Source: Clostridia bacterium
Lineage (GTDB): Bacteria > Bacillota_A > Clostridia > Oscillospirales > CAG-272
Assembly: GCA_017529175.1 (NCBI GenBank)
Contig: JAFXNX010000255.1
Location: 1 to 14,686 of the forward strand
Direction: 5' to 3'
Length of the DNA stretch: 14,686 nucleotides
Positions 7,734-14,686 of the stretch are shown in pieces. Below the pieces are notes generated by a model, which saw only the letters and a list, made by a program, of their open reading frames with translations, was not told where the DNA came from and did no database searches. The first letter of the stretch is position 1. Every line of letters starts with the position of its first letter. The position numbers and the translations under genes are program-made.

Positions 7734-7774
7734 TTTAGTCACCGTTAAACACATAATATAGGTATACAACATAG

Positions 7775-7803
7775 AGTATATCACAACTGATTGTAAAGTT
7801 CAA
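7775..7803 (-). promoter_or_regulatory. Sigma-A-type promoter with extended -10 for the leftward operon
   Basis: On the minus strand a TTGAAC -35 (7798-7803) is followed by a 17-base spacer and TATACT (7775-7780), with TG one base upstream of the -10 (TGATATACT, an extended -10). Transcription should begin near 7767, leaving a leader of about 34 bases before the ATG at 7733. This is the only good promoter I see on the minus strand upstream of the eight-gene operon, and it rules out translation start codons upstream of about 7767. Confidence 0.7.
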
Positions 7804-7844
7804 TAGAAAATCGCGCGTGTTCGAAAAATATTTTTTATAATATA

Positions 7845-7873
7845 TTTATTTTTTCAAAATTATGTGGTACAAT
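7845..7873 (+). promoter_or_regulatory. Possible promoter for rbfA-nrnA-truB
   Basis: TACAAT at 7868-7873 is preceded by TG one base upstream (TGGTACAAT, an extended -10). The hexamer 17 bases upstream, TTTATT, is a poor -35, but it sits in a 40-base run of almost pure A/T that could act like an UP element. Transcription would start near 7880, giving a leader of about 46 bases. That leader contains a small hairpin (7891-7895 pairing with 7900-7904, four-base loop) just before the AAAGG at 7913-7917. The position is right for the first plus-strand gene, but only the -10 is convincing. Confidence 0.45.
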
Positions 7874-7925
7874 GTAAAATGTATTATTATGGGCAGTGTT
7901 GCCCTGATGACGAAAGGCGTTCCTT

Positions 7926-8306
7926 ATGGCAGGATACAGACAGGACAGGATAAACGACTCTGTCGCAAAAGAGATGGCGGAGATCGTAAGAGAGATAAAA
8001 GACCCGAGAGTCTCGTCGGCGCTCATAACAGTTACCGGCGCCGAGGTGACAAAAGATCTGAAATACGCGAAAGTGTTTTATTCAGTTATCGCGGGAGAAG
8101 ACCCCGACGTCGGAAAAGGGCTTTCCTCGGCGGCGGGTTTTGCAAGAGGTCAGCTCGCGCGCCGTCTCAATCTCAGAGTGACGCCGGAGATATCGTTCGT
8201 CTACGACGGCTCTCTCGAGCACGGGATGAAGATCGCAAAGATACTTAACGAGCTTGACGTTAAGAAAGAAGACACGGAAAACGGTGAGAACGATGGAACG
8301 GTATAA
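7926..8306 (+). CDS. rbfA: Ribosome-binding factor A
   Basis: A 126-residue RbfA, within the family's usual 110-135. This KH-fold protein binds the 30S subunit and helps late 16S rRNA maturation, especially in the cold. Recognisable blocks are the N-terminal RINDSVAKEMAEIV with DPRV shortly after (residues 26-29), the central LKYAKVFYSV, and the KH-core AAGFARGQLARRLNLRVTPE followed by FVYDGSLEHGMKI. The last 15 residues are acidic and probably disordered. AAAGG at 7913-7917 lies eight bases before the ATG. In many Bacillota rbfA follows nusA and infB; here it is instead the first gene of its unit, divergent from the repair/division operon. Its last 14 bases overlap the start of nrnA, a sign of translational coupling. 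Confidence 0.95.
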   Translation: MAGYRQDRINDSVAKEMAEIVREIKDPRVSSALITVTGAEVTKDLKYAKVFYSVIAGEDPDVGKGLSSAAGFARGQLARRLNLRVTPEISFVYDGSLEHGMKIAKILNELDVKKEDTENGENDGTV

Positions 8307-9333
8307 GAAGCTGTCCGTCGCGGATGCAGCGGAACGTATAATAAACGCAAGGGACGCGCTGATCCTTGTCCACGCAAATCCCGACGGCGACGCCGTCGGC
8401 TCCGCGCTCGCGCTTAAGCGTGAGTTTGCGCTGCTCGGAAAGAGGGCAAAGATCGCGTCTCCGACGGACTATGCCGACAACCTTCGCTTTATGACGGACG
8501 GGGAGGACATGGTTTACCGCGAAGGAGAGGAGAAGGAGTACGGCGCGGTGATAAGCGTCGACGTGGCATCTCCCGTTCAGCTCGGCGCGCTCGAGCGCCT
8601 TGCAGACTCGACGGACCTGATGATAGACCATCACGCCGAAGGCACCGTATTTGCCGACGCTCTCGTCGATCCCCGCGCTTCGGCGACAGGTGAGATAATA
8701 TTCGATATCTGCCTCGAGATCTCAAAGAGGACCGGCGTCGCGCCGGACGCCGGGGTCGCGCGCTTCGTTTTCGCCGCGATATCGGCGGACACGGGGAGCT
8801 TCAAATTCAGCAACACGACAGACAAGACCTTCACGACCGCCGCCGCCGTCTCGCGTATCCTCTCGGAGGCAAATGACGGCGGACTTGAAACGTGGGATAT
8901 ATCGAAATTCCTTCACGACACCGTTACGATGAAGGAGATGAAGATAAACAGCGTCGCCGTCGAAAAAACGCGCTTTTATGAAGACGGCTCTTTCGGCTTT
9001 TGCTTCATCAGCGCAGACGATATGAAAGAAATGGGCGTGGAAGACCGCGATATGGGATGCGCCGTTGACGTCGTCCGTTCCCTCGAGGGAGTCGACGTCG
9101 CGGTGGTCTTGAGAGAAAAGCCGGATACCGGCGGCTCTTACAAAATATCTGCAAGATCGAACGTCGACGTGAACGTGAGCGAAGTCTGCCGCAAATTCGG
9201 CGGAGGCGGTCACGTCAGAGCCGCCGGCGCGGCGTTCAAAGCGGAGTCGGGCGAAGAGGCGGCGCGGCTCGTGCGCGAAGCGTTCGACGAGGCTGTAAAA
9301 GCGTACAAACTTCGTCCGGAGATAAATAAATGA
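8293..9333 (+). CDS. nrnA: DHH/DHHA1 phosphoesterase, NrnA-like (oligoribonuclease / pAp or c-di-NMP linear product hydrolase)
   Basis: A 346-residue DHH-DHHA1 phosphoesterase. The Mn-binding motifs are intact: HANPDGDAVGS at 27-37, Asp90 in ISVDVAS, DHH at 112-114, and the substrate-binding GGGGH at 303-307 in the C-terminal DHHA1 domain. Members degrade nano-RNA to mononucleotides and hydrolyse pAp; some cleave cyclic dinucleotides or their linear products. Which activity dominates here is not decidable by eye. The frame is open from 8254, but that start would place 13 extra residues in front of the conserved N-terminus and overlap rbfA more deeply; the ATG at 8293, with GGTGAG at 8283-8288, is chosen. 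The stop overlaps the truB start in an ATGA. The rbfA-nrnA-truB order is common in Bacillota. Confidence 0.92.
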   Translation: MERYKKLSVADAAERIINARDALILVHANPDGDAVGSALALKREFALLGKRAKIASPTDYADNLRFMTDGEDMVYREGEEKEYGAVISVDVASPVQLGALERLADSTDLMIDHHAEGTVFADALVDPRASATGEIIFDICLEISKRTGVAPDAGVARFVFAAISADTGSFKFSNTTDKTFTTAAAVSRILSEANDGGLETWDISKFLHDTVTMKEMKINSVAVEKTRFYEDGSFGFCFISADDMKEMGVEDRDMGCAVDVVRSLEGVDVAVVLREKPDTGGSYKISARSNVDVNVSEVCRKFGGGGHVRAAGAAFKAESGEEAARLVREAFDEAVKAYKLRPEINK

Positions 9334-10244
9334 GCAGAAAAAAGAGCGCGACGGCGACGGGAGTGCTTGTAATCGACAAGCACGAAGGCGTGACGTCCTT
9401 CGCCATAATATCCATCGTCCGGCGCCTTTACGATATGTCCGAGGTCGGCCATACCGGCACTCTCGACCCGATGGCGACGGGAGTGCTTCCCGTACTGCTG
9501 GGACGTGCGGTCAAAGCGTCGGACCTGCTTGCCGCCGAGGACAAAGAGTACGTCGCAAGGATGACCCTCGGCGTCACCACCGATACCGAAGACTCGACGG
9601 GAAACGTCACGTCGCGCTGCGACGACGTACCGTCTGATGCGGAAGTTTACAAAGCGTGCCGCGCGTTTGAGGGAGATATCCTCCAGACGCCGCCGATGTA
9701 CAGCGCTCTGAAGGTAAGCGGAAAGAAGCTCTGCGACGTCGCAAGAGCCGGGGGAGAGGTGGAAAGAGCGCCCCGCCCCGTCACGGTATATTCGATAGAG
9801 CCCGCGCGCATATCGGAAAGAGAGTACGAGCTGAAAGTCTCCTGCTCAAAAGGAACGTATATCAGAACTCTTTGCGCGGATATCGGACGCGCGCTCGGAT
9901 GCGGCGCCGTGATGAGCGCGCTGCGAAGAACGAGGTGCGGCGAGTTTCGCATCGAAGACTCATATACGACCGACAGGATCGCGGCGATGACGTTTGAAGA
10001 AAGGGTCGCGCTTCCCGCGCCGACCGAATCGCTCTTTGTGAAATATCCCGCGGTCGAGCTCAACGAGTTTGAAACGAAGCTCATAATGAACGGCGAAAAG
10101 CTGTATCAGAAGAAGCTCGGCACGTCGTTTGCCGACGGGACGCTTGTGCGGATAAAGCACGGCGGCGTATTTCTCGCCCTCGCGCGAGTCGAAAATTTTG
10201 ACGCAGGGTCAGCGTTGAAAGCGAAAAAACTTTTCGTGATCTGA
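9330..10244 (+). CDS. truB: tRNA pseudouridine(55) synthase TruB
   Basis: A 304-residue TruB, usual length for Bacillota. It isomerises U55 in the T-loop of tRNAs to pseudouridine. The catalytic motif HTGTLDPMATGVLP carries the nucleophile Asp46. Other family blocks are GVLVIDKHEGVTS near the N-terminus, KEYVARMTLGVTTDTEDSTG, PPMYSALKVSGKKL and GTYIRTLCADIGRALG. The C-terminal region (about 230-304) is the short TruB_C-type domain rather than a full PUA domain. GGAG at 9318-9321, eight bases before the ATG, and the four-base ATGA overlap with nrnA indicate coupled translation. In many relatives ribF follows truB; here a transporter gene follows instead, 42 bases downstream. Confidence 0.96.
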   Translation: MSRKKSATATGVLVIDKHEGVTSFAIISIVRRLYDMSEVGHTGTLDPMATGVLPVLLGRAVKASDLLAAEDKEYVARMTLGVTTDTEDSTGNVTSRCDDVPSDAEVYKACRAFEGDILQTPPMYSALKVSGKKLCDVARAGGEVERAPRPVTVYSIEPARISEREYELKVSCSKGTYIRTLCADIGRALGCGAVMSALRRTRCGEFRIEDSYTTDRIAAMTFEERVALPAPTESLFVKYPAVELNEFETKLIMNGEKLYQKKLGTSFADGTLVRIKHGGVFLALARVENFDAGSALKAKKLFVI

Positions 10245-10286
10245 AAGACTTATATCATTCATTATATATCTTGTGTGGCGGCATAG

Positions 10287-11303
10287 ATGAAAAAGAGAGA
10301 ACAAGAACTACATATACAAGAGCAGCTCGCTCATAAGATCGTCAGACGTACGACGATACGCGGAACGTTTCTCACCGCGCTCGGCGCGGTACTGTGGGCG
10401 TTCTCGAGCGCGTGCGGTCAGTACCTGATGCAGAAAAAGGGCTTTCCGCCCGAATGGCTGGCGTCGACGAGGATCCTTCTTGCGGGAGTCATCCTTACGA
10501 CTATCGGCGCGCTGAACAACAAATCGGCGCTTAAGAAAATATTCAAAAGTCCGCGCGACGTTCTGACGCTCGCCGTCTACGGCATCTTCGGCTTTATGCT
10601 CGCGCAGTATTCGTTCCTGCAGGCGATCGAGGTCTCCGATTCCGCGACCGCGACGGTCCTCCAGTACACGGCTCCGATAATGATAGTCGTGATAGTCTGC
10701 ATCCGTATGCGCCGCGCGCCGACGATAGCGGAAGCGTCGTCCATGGTGCTCGCGGTGACGGGAGTTTTCCTTCTGTCGACTCACGGCAGCTTCTCGAATC
10801 TGACGATAAAAGAGGAAGCGCTAATCTGGGGAATGCTGTCGGCGGTGGGAATGGTATTCTTCTCGCTCCTTCCCGCAAAGATCATACCCAAATACGGAAG
10901 CATACTCGTCACCGGACTCGGTATGCTCTTCGGGGGAGTCGCGATGCTCTTCGTCGCAAGGCCCTGGAACTACACCGTTCACTTTGACGTCGAAAGCGTT
11001 TTCGCATACATGGGACTTGCGGTAATGGGAACTACCGTCGGCTACACTCTCTATATGCAGGGCGTATCCGATATCGGCTCGGCGAGAGCAAGTATGATAG
11101 CGAGCATCGAGCCCGTGACGTCGGCTGTGTTCGCGGCGCTTCTCGGAACTATGTTCGGAGTAATGGATATCATCGGCATGGCCTGCATCATCGTCACGAT
11201 ATTCATTCTCTCGATACCGCCGAAGAAGATCAAGATATCATTTCATCCGATACACTTAAAACACAAGAACAAGGACGCGGACAGCGCCGGGGAGGCAAAA
11301 TGA
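10287..11303 (+). CDS. EamA-family (DMT superfamily) transporter
   Basis: A 338-residue integral membrane protein with ten predicted helices arranged as two EamA repeats (about 26-167 and 177-311). Family features include the helix-4 segment LQYTAPIMIVV, in which a proline breaks the helix, and SIEPVTSAVFAALLG in helix 9. DMT transporters of this type export amino acids, metabolites or sugar derivatives; the substrate cannot be read from the sequence. The C-terminal tail (about 312-338) is rich in Lys and His and cytoplasmic. The start ATG at 10287 has only a weak GGCGG-like ribosome site. The 42 bases before it contain TATATC-type hexamers but no good -35, so it may be cotranscribed with truB or have a weak promoter of its own. 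Its stop overlaps the next gene by four bases. Confidence 0.85.
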   Translation: MKKREQELHIQEQLAHKIVRRTTIRGTFLTALGAVLWAFSSACGQYLMQKKGFPPEWLASTRILLAGVILTTIGALNNKSALKKIFKSPRDVLTLAVYGIFGFMLAQYSFLQAIEVSDSATATVLQYTAPIMIVVIVCIRMRRAPTIAEASSMVLAVTGVFLLSTHGSFSNLTIKEEALIWGMLSAVGMVFFSLLPAKIIPKYGSILVTGLGMLFGGVAMLFVARPWNYTVHFDVESVFAYMGLAVMGTTVGYTLYMQGVSDIGSARASMIASIEPVTSAVFAALLGTMFGVMDIIGMACIIVTIFILSIPPKKIKISFHPIHLKHKNKDADSAGEAK

Positions 11304-11518
11304 AAAACAAAGTCACGTTTTCCGTCAAGCTCGACGCCGAAACATATAAAAAGCTCGCGCTTGTCGCGGAAAAAGAAGGAAAGAACGTAAATAATCACAT
11401 CCTTCATCTTGCAAGAACGAACATCGCGTACTACGAGAGAGTCCACGGCAGGATAAAGCCGTCCGACCTCGACGCGGTGGCTCTGCCGGACGACGGCGCG
11501 GACAACAGTACGGATTAA
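11300..11518 (+). CDS. Small ribbon-helix-helix (Arc/CopG-like) protein
   Basis: A 72-residue protein whose first 48 residues fit the ribbon-helix-helix fold: a beta strand VTFSVKL (5-11), helix A DAETYKKLALVAEKEG (12-27), a turn GKNVNN, and helix B HILHLARTNIAYYERV. RHH dimers bind DNA with the strand in the major groove, so this is either a transcriptional regulator or an antitoxin-like protein. The acidic tail (about 55-72) looks disordered. No toxin gene is adjacent on either side. The ATG overlaps the EamA stop (ATGA) and has a strong GGGGAGG ending four bases upstream; the next gene starts ten bases after its stop. It is therefore embedded in the transporter/acyltransferase unit and might autoregulate it. 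The fold call is by pattern only. Confidence 0.72.
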   Translation: MKNKVTFSVKLDAETYKKLALVAEKEGKNVNNHILHLARTNIAYYERVHGRIKPSDLDAVALPDDGADNSTD

Positions 11519-11528
11519 GGGGGCTTAC

Positions 11529-12920
11529 ATGGTATTCTCATCCCTTGAATTTCTGTTCCTCTATTTCGCGATCTCGATATTCATCTATTTCGCGGTCCCG
11601 CTGAAATGGAGGAACGCGGTGCTTCTCGTCGTGAGTCTCGTCTTCTACGGATGGGGCGAGCCGGTATACGTCTTCCTTATGATAGGAACGATCCTTATCG
11701 ACTACGTATGCGGCTATCTCACGGATAAATACAAGACGCGGGGAAATATAAAAGCGGCGCGCGCGGCGATGATAGCCGCGATCGTATCGAATCTTTTGCT
11801 CCTCGGCTTCTTCAAATACTGGAACTTCATTATCGACAACGTCAACTCCTTATTCTCGCTGTCGATAAAGACCGTCTCCGTATCTTTGCCGATAGGTATA
11901 TCCTTCTATACGTTCCAGGCGCTCTCCTACGTCATCGACGTATACAGGAGCGACGCCCGCGTACAGAAGAACCCCGTATCGTTCGGCGCTTACGTCACGC
12001 TCTTCCCGCAGCTTATCGCCGGACCCATCGTCAGATATCAGGACGTGGACGATCAGTTGCGTCAGCGCCCGCACAATATCGTTATGATGTCGTCGGGCAT
12101 ACGCACCTTTATCTGCGGATTTGCGAAAAAAGTGCTCCTTGCCAACTCCGCCGGAGCTATGTGGGAGACGTTCCGCGATTCCGACACGGTGCTCGGCGCC
12201 TGGCTCGGCATAATCTTCTTCTCGTTCCAGATATACTTCGATTTTTCCGGCTATTCCGATATGGCGATAGGTCTCGGGAAAATGCTCGGATTCACGTTCA
12301 GAGAAAACTTCTATTATCCTTATACTTCAAAGTCGATAACTGAATTCTGGAGAAGATGGCACATCTCCCTCGGCACGTGGTTCAGAGAATACGTCTATAT
12401 CCCTCTCGGCGGCAACAGACGCGGAGGCGGCAGGACGATATTCAACATCTTCGTCGTCTGGTTTCTCACGGGACTCTGGCACGGCGCGTCGTGGAACTTC
12501 ATTCTGTGGGGACTTTACTATTTCGTCATCCTCATGCTTGAAAAGACGTTCCTTCTCAAGATACTGAAAAAAGCTCCGTCGGCGCTCTCCCGGGTCTATT
12601 CGCTGACTCTCATCCTCTTCGGATGGTGGCTCTTCGCATTCGACAATATGTCGGAGGGAGTTGCGTACCTCGGAAAGATGTTCGGCGCGGCTCCCGCGAC
12701 GAGCGGAGCGGTCAACTTCGACGCGATATCGTGCATCGTACTCGCCGTCATCCTCGTTGTCGCGTCCACACCGCTTCCGAAAAAGCTCTATCATAAACTG
12801 TACGACAGATACGCCGCCGCGAGATGGGTCTCGTTCGCGCTGTCGATGGGCGCCATGCTTATCTGCACCGCGTATCTTGTCAACTCCTCGTACAATCCGT
12901 TCTTATATTTCAGATTTTGA
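11529..12920 (+). CDS. MBOAT-family O-acyltransferase (AlgI/PatA/DltB-like)
   Basis: A 463-residue polytopic membrane protein of the MBOAT family. Signature blocks: SLVFYGWGEP near residue 36, PIGISFYTFQALSYVIDVYR at 121-140, the re-entrant EFWRRWHISLGTWFREY at 272-288, IPLGGNR at 291-297 and LTGLWHGASWNF with the invariant catalytic His318. Such proteins carry acyl (usually acetyl) groups across the membrane for transfer to polysaccharide or teichoic acid; the AlgI-like length and sequence suggest polysaccharide O-acetylation. The partner in the AlgI/AlgJ/AlgX systems is a DHHW/SGNH-like protein, and one is encoded 14 bases downstream. GGGGG at 11519-11523 precedes the ATG by five bases. All core motifs are intact. 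The acceptor polymer is unknown, since no glycosyltransferase or synthase gene is in the window. Confidence 0.93.
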   Translation: MVFSSLEFLFLYFAISIFIYFAVPLKWRNAVLLVVSLVFYGWGEPVYVFLMIGTILIDYVCGYLTDKYKTRGNIKAARAAMIAAIVSNLLLLGFFKYWNFIIDNVNSLFSLSIKTVSVSLPIGISFYTFQALSYVIDVYRSDARVQKNPVSFGAYVTLFPQLIAGPIVRYQDVDDQLRQRPHNIVMMSSGIRTFICGFAKKVLLANSAGAMWETFRDSDTVLGAWLGIIFFSFQIYFDFSGYSDMAIGLGKMLGFTFRENFYYPYTSKSITEFWRRWHISLGTWFREYVYIPLGGNRRGGGRTIFNIFVVWFLTGLWHGASWNFILWGLYYFVILMLEKTFLLKILKKAPSALSRVYSLTLILFGWWLFAFDNMSEGVAYLGKMFGAAPATSGAVNFDAISCIVLAVILVVASTPLPKKLYHKLYDRYAAARWVSFALSMGAMLICTAYLVNSSYNPFLYFRF

Positions 12921-12934
12921 GAGGAGGGGTATAA

Positions 12935-14164
12935 ATGAAAGCTGAAAAACATTCGCACATCGACGCCGACGAGATGCAAAAGGCGTATCTCGAGGCGGAA
13001 AACAACAACGCGGGAAAATTCAAAGCGCAAAATATTGCGATGATCGCCGCGTTCTTCGCGTTCATCTATATTTTCGCAGCCCTCTTCTGGATATTGCCGG
13101 ACAAGGAGATATCGGTCGAGGAAAACCGCGACCTCGCCTCCGCTCCCACCCTTACCGTAAAATCGCTCGCCGACGGGACATACACAAAAGATTTCGCCGA
13201 CTATATGGCGGATCAGTTCCCGGCGCGCGGCTTCTTTGTCGGACTTAAAGCAGCGTCTGAAAGACTTCTTCTCAAAGGCGGCAACAACGGTATAATCTTC
13301 GGTGACGACGGTTATCTTGTCAAAAGATTCGACAGCGTCGACGAAGAAACGCTTGCGAAGAACGCCGCTTATATCTGCGAGTTCGTAAAGGGAGCGTCGT
13401 CAAGAGGCGTCGCCGCGACTGTGGCGGTCGCGGGCAGGACCGTCGACGTCGCGTCGTCCGTCACGCCGTCTTATTACGGCGGCGGCTCGTCCGACAAAAC
13501 GAGAAAACTCATAAACGACGTCTTCAAGTCAGAGAACGTCGGATATACCGACCTTGCGCCCGCCCTTAAAGAGCGTTTCGACGCGGGCGAGTACGTCTAC
13601 TACAAAACGGACCATCACTGGACGTCGCTCGGCGCGTACTACGCTTATTGCGAGCTCTGCCCCGCGCTCGGCGCAAAGGCCCATTCGCTCGAAGAATTTG
13701 AAAGAGAGACCGCCTCGGCGTCCTTCTATGGGACGACCTGGTCCGCGTGCGGCGCGAAATGGATAAAGCCGGACTATATCGAGTTTTTCAGATATGACGC
13801 GGACGCAGACCTCGTGACCGACAGGCAGGACGAGGCGTTCGACGGACTGTACGACACGAAATATCTCGAGGAAAAGGACAAGTATTCCGCGTTCCTCGGC
13901 GGCAACGCCACGCGTATCGACGTGACCTCGAAGTCGGAAGAGCGGGAAAAGCTCCTTATCGTCAAGGACAGCTTCTTCCATTCCCTCGCTCCGTTCTTTG
14001 CAAGAGACTTCGACCTCGTTATAATCGACCTGCGGTACTACAACGGCTCTGTCATCGAACTTTGCGAAGAAGAGGGGATAGACCGCGCTCTTATCCTGAT
14101 GAACGTCGAGACCCTTTCCGAACAGTCCGGTCTGATGAAACTGAAAATGGGATTTGATAATTAA
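12935..14164 (+). CDS. DHHW-family protein (AlgJ/AlgX-like acetyltransferase partner)
   Basis: A 409-residue protein with a cytoplasmic N-terminus, one transmembrane helix (about 33-54) and a large extracytoplasmic domain. The DHHW motif that names the family is present as KTDHHWTSLGAYYAY (Asp226, His227, His228, Trp229). Near the C-terminus LIVKDSFFHSLAPF supplies a Ser346 in the context expected for the SGNH-like nucleophile. In AlgJ/AlgX-type systems this domain takes the acetyl group from the MBOAT protein and places it on the polysaccharide outside the membrane; the adjacent MBOAT gene makes that the best hypothesis. The start has a strong GAGGAGGGG five bases upstream. The first 30 residues are charged and precede the helix, so the N-terminus is type II. 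Only the acceptor is undetermined. Confidence 0.87.
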   Translation: MKAEKHSHIDADEMQKAYLEAENNNAGKFKAQNIAMIAAFFAFIYIFAALFWILPDKEISVEENRDLASAPTLTVKSLADGTYTKDFADYMADQFPARGFFVGLKAASERLLLKGGNNGIIFGDDGYLVKRFDSVDEETLAKNAAYICEFVKGASSRGVAATVAVAGRTVDVASSVTPSYYGGGSSDKTRKLINDVFKSENVGYTDLAPALKERFDAGEYVYYKTDHHWTSLGAYYAYCELCPALGAKAHSLEEFERETASASFYGTTWSACGAKWIKPDYIEFFRYDADADLVTDRQDEAFDGLYDTKYLEEKDKYSAFLGGNATRIDVTSKSEEREKLLIVKDSFFHSLAPFFARDFDLVIIDLRYYNGSVIELCEEEGIDRALILMNVETLSEQSGLMKLKMGFDN

Positions 14165-14182
14165 GCCGATAATGAAAATAAT
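14154..14182 (+). promoter_or_regulatory. Weak candidate promoter for the lipoprotein gene
   Basis: TTGATA (14154-14159), inside the last codons of the preceding gene, is separated by 17 bases from AATAAT (14177-14182). Each hexamer is one mismatch from consensus, although the first -10 base is an unfavourable A. Transcription would start around 14189, leaving a leader of about 15 bases. The short A/T-rich gap makes chance matches likely. Confidence 0.25.
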
Positions 14183-14203
14183 ATATATGACAGGAGATAA
14201 AAA

Positions 14204-14686
14204 ATGAAATCTTGGGTCAAAAGAACTTTAACTCTCACGCTCGCGCTCGTAATGCTCGCATCCCTTGCTTCCTGCGCGCTGATAAGAAAAGTGTCCGACG
14301 CGCCCGCGGATAAGACGGAAGACACTTCCGCGCGTCCCGAGAACAACGGATACGAGACGGGCTTTTCCGAGTCCTTGCCCGAAAATACCGACAAAACTCC
14401 GGTGAGATATTCCGAGGATCAGGCGTACGATCTGCTGAGTCACTCCTTCCCCGACTATGACGAGACGCTCATCAAGATCGAGCGTACCGGGCTTATCGTC
14501 GCGGAGGACGACGGCACCGAATATTACATTTTCAAAGTTACTCTTCCGAAGAACACGAAAAAACAATCGGAAGAGACCGACGCCGAAACGGCTGATGGAA
14601 ACGGCGCGGCAAAGACCGAGACTACTGCCGTCGAGATGCAGGAACCCGGTCTCTGCTACGTCTCCGTAAACGGAGTCGTCCACAAG
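14204..14686 (+). CDS. Putative lipoprotein, unknown function (C-terminus outside window)
   Basis: The frame from ATG 14204 stays open to the window end, giving 161 residues of an incomplete protein. The N-terminus is a lipoprotein signal: positive KSWVKR, hydrophobic core TLTLTLALVMLASL, and a lipobox LASC with the lipidated Cys at residue 24. A Ser/Asp/Glu/Pro-rich linker follows (about 28-66), then a small alpha/beta segment (about 68-116 and 149-161) with SEDQAYDLLSHSFPDYDE and EYYIFKV. This is loosely like PepSY-type domains, but I do not recognise the family. The two parts are separated by a low-complexity acidic stretch (117-148). AGGAGA seven bases before the ATG supports the start. 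It lies 39 bases after the DHHW gene in the same direction, so a role near the cell surface with the acylation module is possible but unproven. Confidence 0.7.
   Translation, partial: MKSWVKRTLTLTLALVMLASLASCALIRKVSDAPADKTEDTSARPENNGYETGFSESLPENTDKTPVRYSEDQAYDLLSHSFPDYDETLIKIERTGLIVAEDDGTEYYIFKVTLPKNTKKQSEETDAETADGNGAAKTETTAVEMQEPGLCYVSVNGVVHK

Noticed and set aside
7734..7784. Seventeen-codon upstream extension of the YhaO-like protein
   Set aside because: It overlaps the likely -10 box and lies upstream of the inferred transcript start; the family N-terminus begins at the ATG at 7733.
7823..7856. Imperfect inverted repeat in the divergent A/T tract as a terminator or operator
   Set aside because: The arms are low-complexity A/T runs with mismatches, and there is no G/C stem.
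8254..8292. Upstream start for the DHH phosphoesterase
   Set aside because: The added residues are the out-of-frame reading of the rbfA 3' end; the ATG at 8293 has its own GGTGAG site.
10245..10286. Promoter in the truB-EamA gap
   Set aside because: TATATC-type hexamers exist, but the best -35 (CTGAAA at 18 bases) is poor; read-through from truB is as likely.
11300..11518. Toxin-antitoxin module
   Set aside because: The RHH protein alone resembles an antitoxin, but both neighbours are membrane proteins and no small toxin frame with a plausible start is adjacent.
13529..13981. Long open frame antisense to the DHHW gene (and similar ones opposite the SMC-like, HlyD-like and MBOAT genes)
   Set aside because: GC-biased codons create long antisense frames; the translations are Arg/Ser-rich with no recognisable motif, and the sense genes are convincing.

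Overview
This window looks like a chromosomal segment of a moderately high-GC member of the Clostridia (Bacillota), perhaps from an Oscillospirales- or Christensenellales-like gut lineage. The phylum call rests on gene content: a divIVA/ylmH/yggT/sepF/yggS division cluster, a YhaO/YhaN-type pair, an NrnA-type DHH phosphoesterase beside rbfA and truB, and an MBOAT plus DHHW acylation pair. The order-level guess is weak. No tRNA, rRNA, CRISPR array, insertion sequence or phage gene was seen, and no stretch longer than 300 bases lacks a gene.

Left half, minus strand (7733 down to 1): eight genes that read as one transcription unit. In transcription order they are a YhaO/SbcD-like metallophosphoesterase, a YhaN/SbcC-like SMC ATPase, a membrane-anchored HlyD-like protein, yggS (PLP homeostasis), sepF, yggT, ylmH and divIVA (cut by the window edge). 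The last five match the classical ylm division cluster of Gram-positive bacteria. A DNA-end-processing pair and an envelope adaptor have been placed in front of it. A good sigma-A-type promoter (7775-7803) precedes the first gene. A long stem-loop with a T-tract lies between sepF and yggT and may attenuate the distal genes.

Right half, plus strand (7926 to 14686): rbfA, nrnA and truB are tightly coupled by overlapping ends. They are followed co-directionally by a ten-TM EamA transporter, a small ribbon-helix-helix protein, an MBOAT acyltransferase, a DHHW/AlgX-like acetyl-transfer partner and the start of a lipoprotein. The first three serve ribosome maturation, nano-RNA or cyclic-dinucleotide turnover and tRNA modification. 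The later genes look like an envelope or exopolysaccharide O-acylation module. The divergent region at 7734-7925 is AT-rich and carries promoters for both directions.

No wholly new system is evident. The most notable points are: a Mre11-family protein that has lost two active-site histidines while keeping the other metal ligands; its SMC partner carrying a two-helix membrane hairpin in the middle of its coiled coil instead of a zinc hook; the attachment of this pair to the division cluster; and the sepF/yggT stem-loop.
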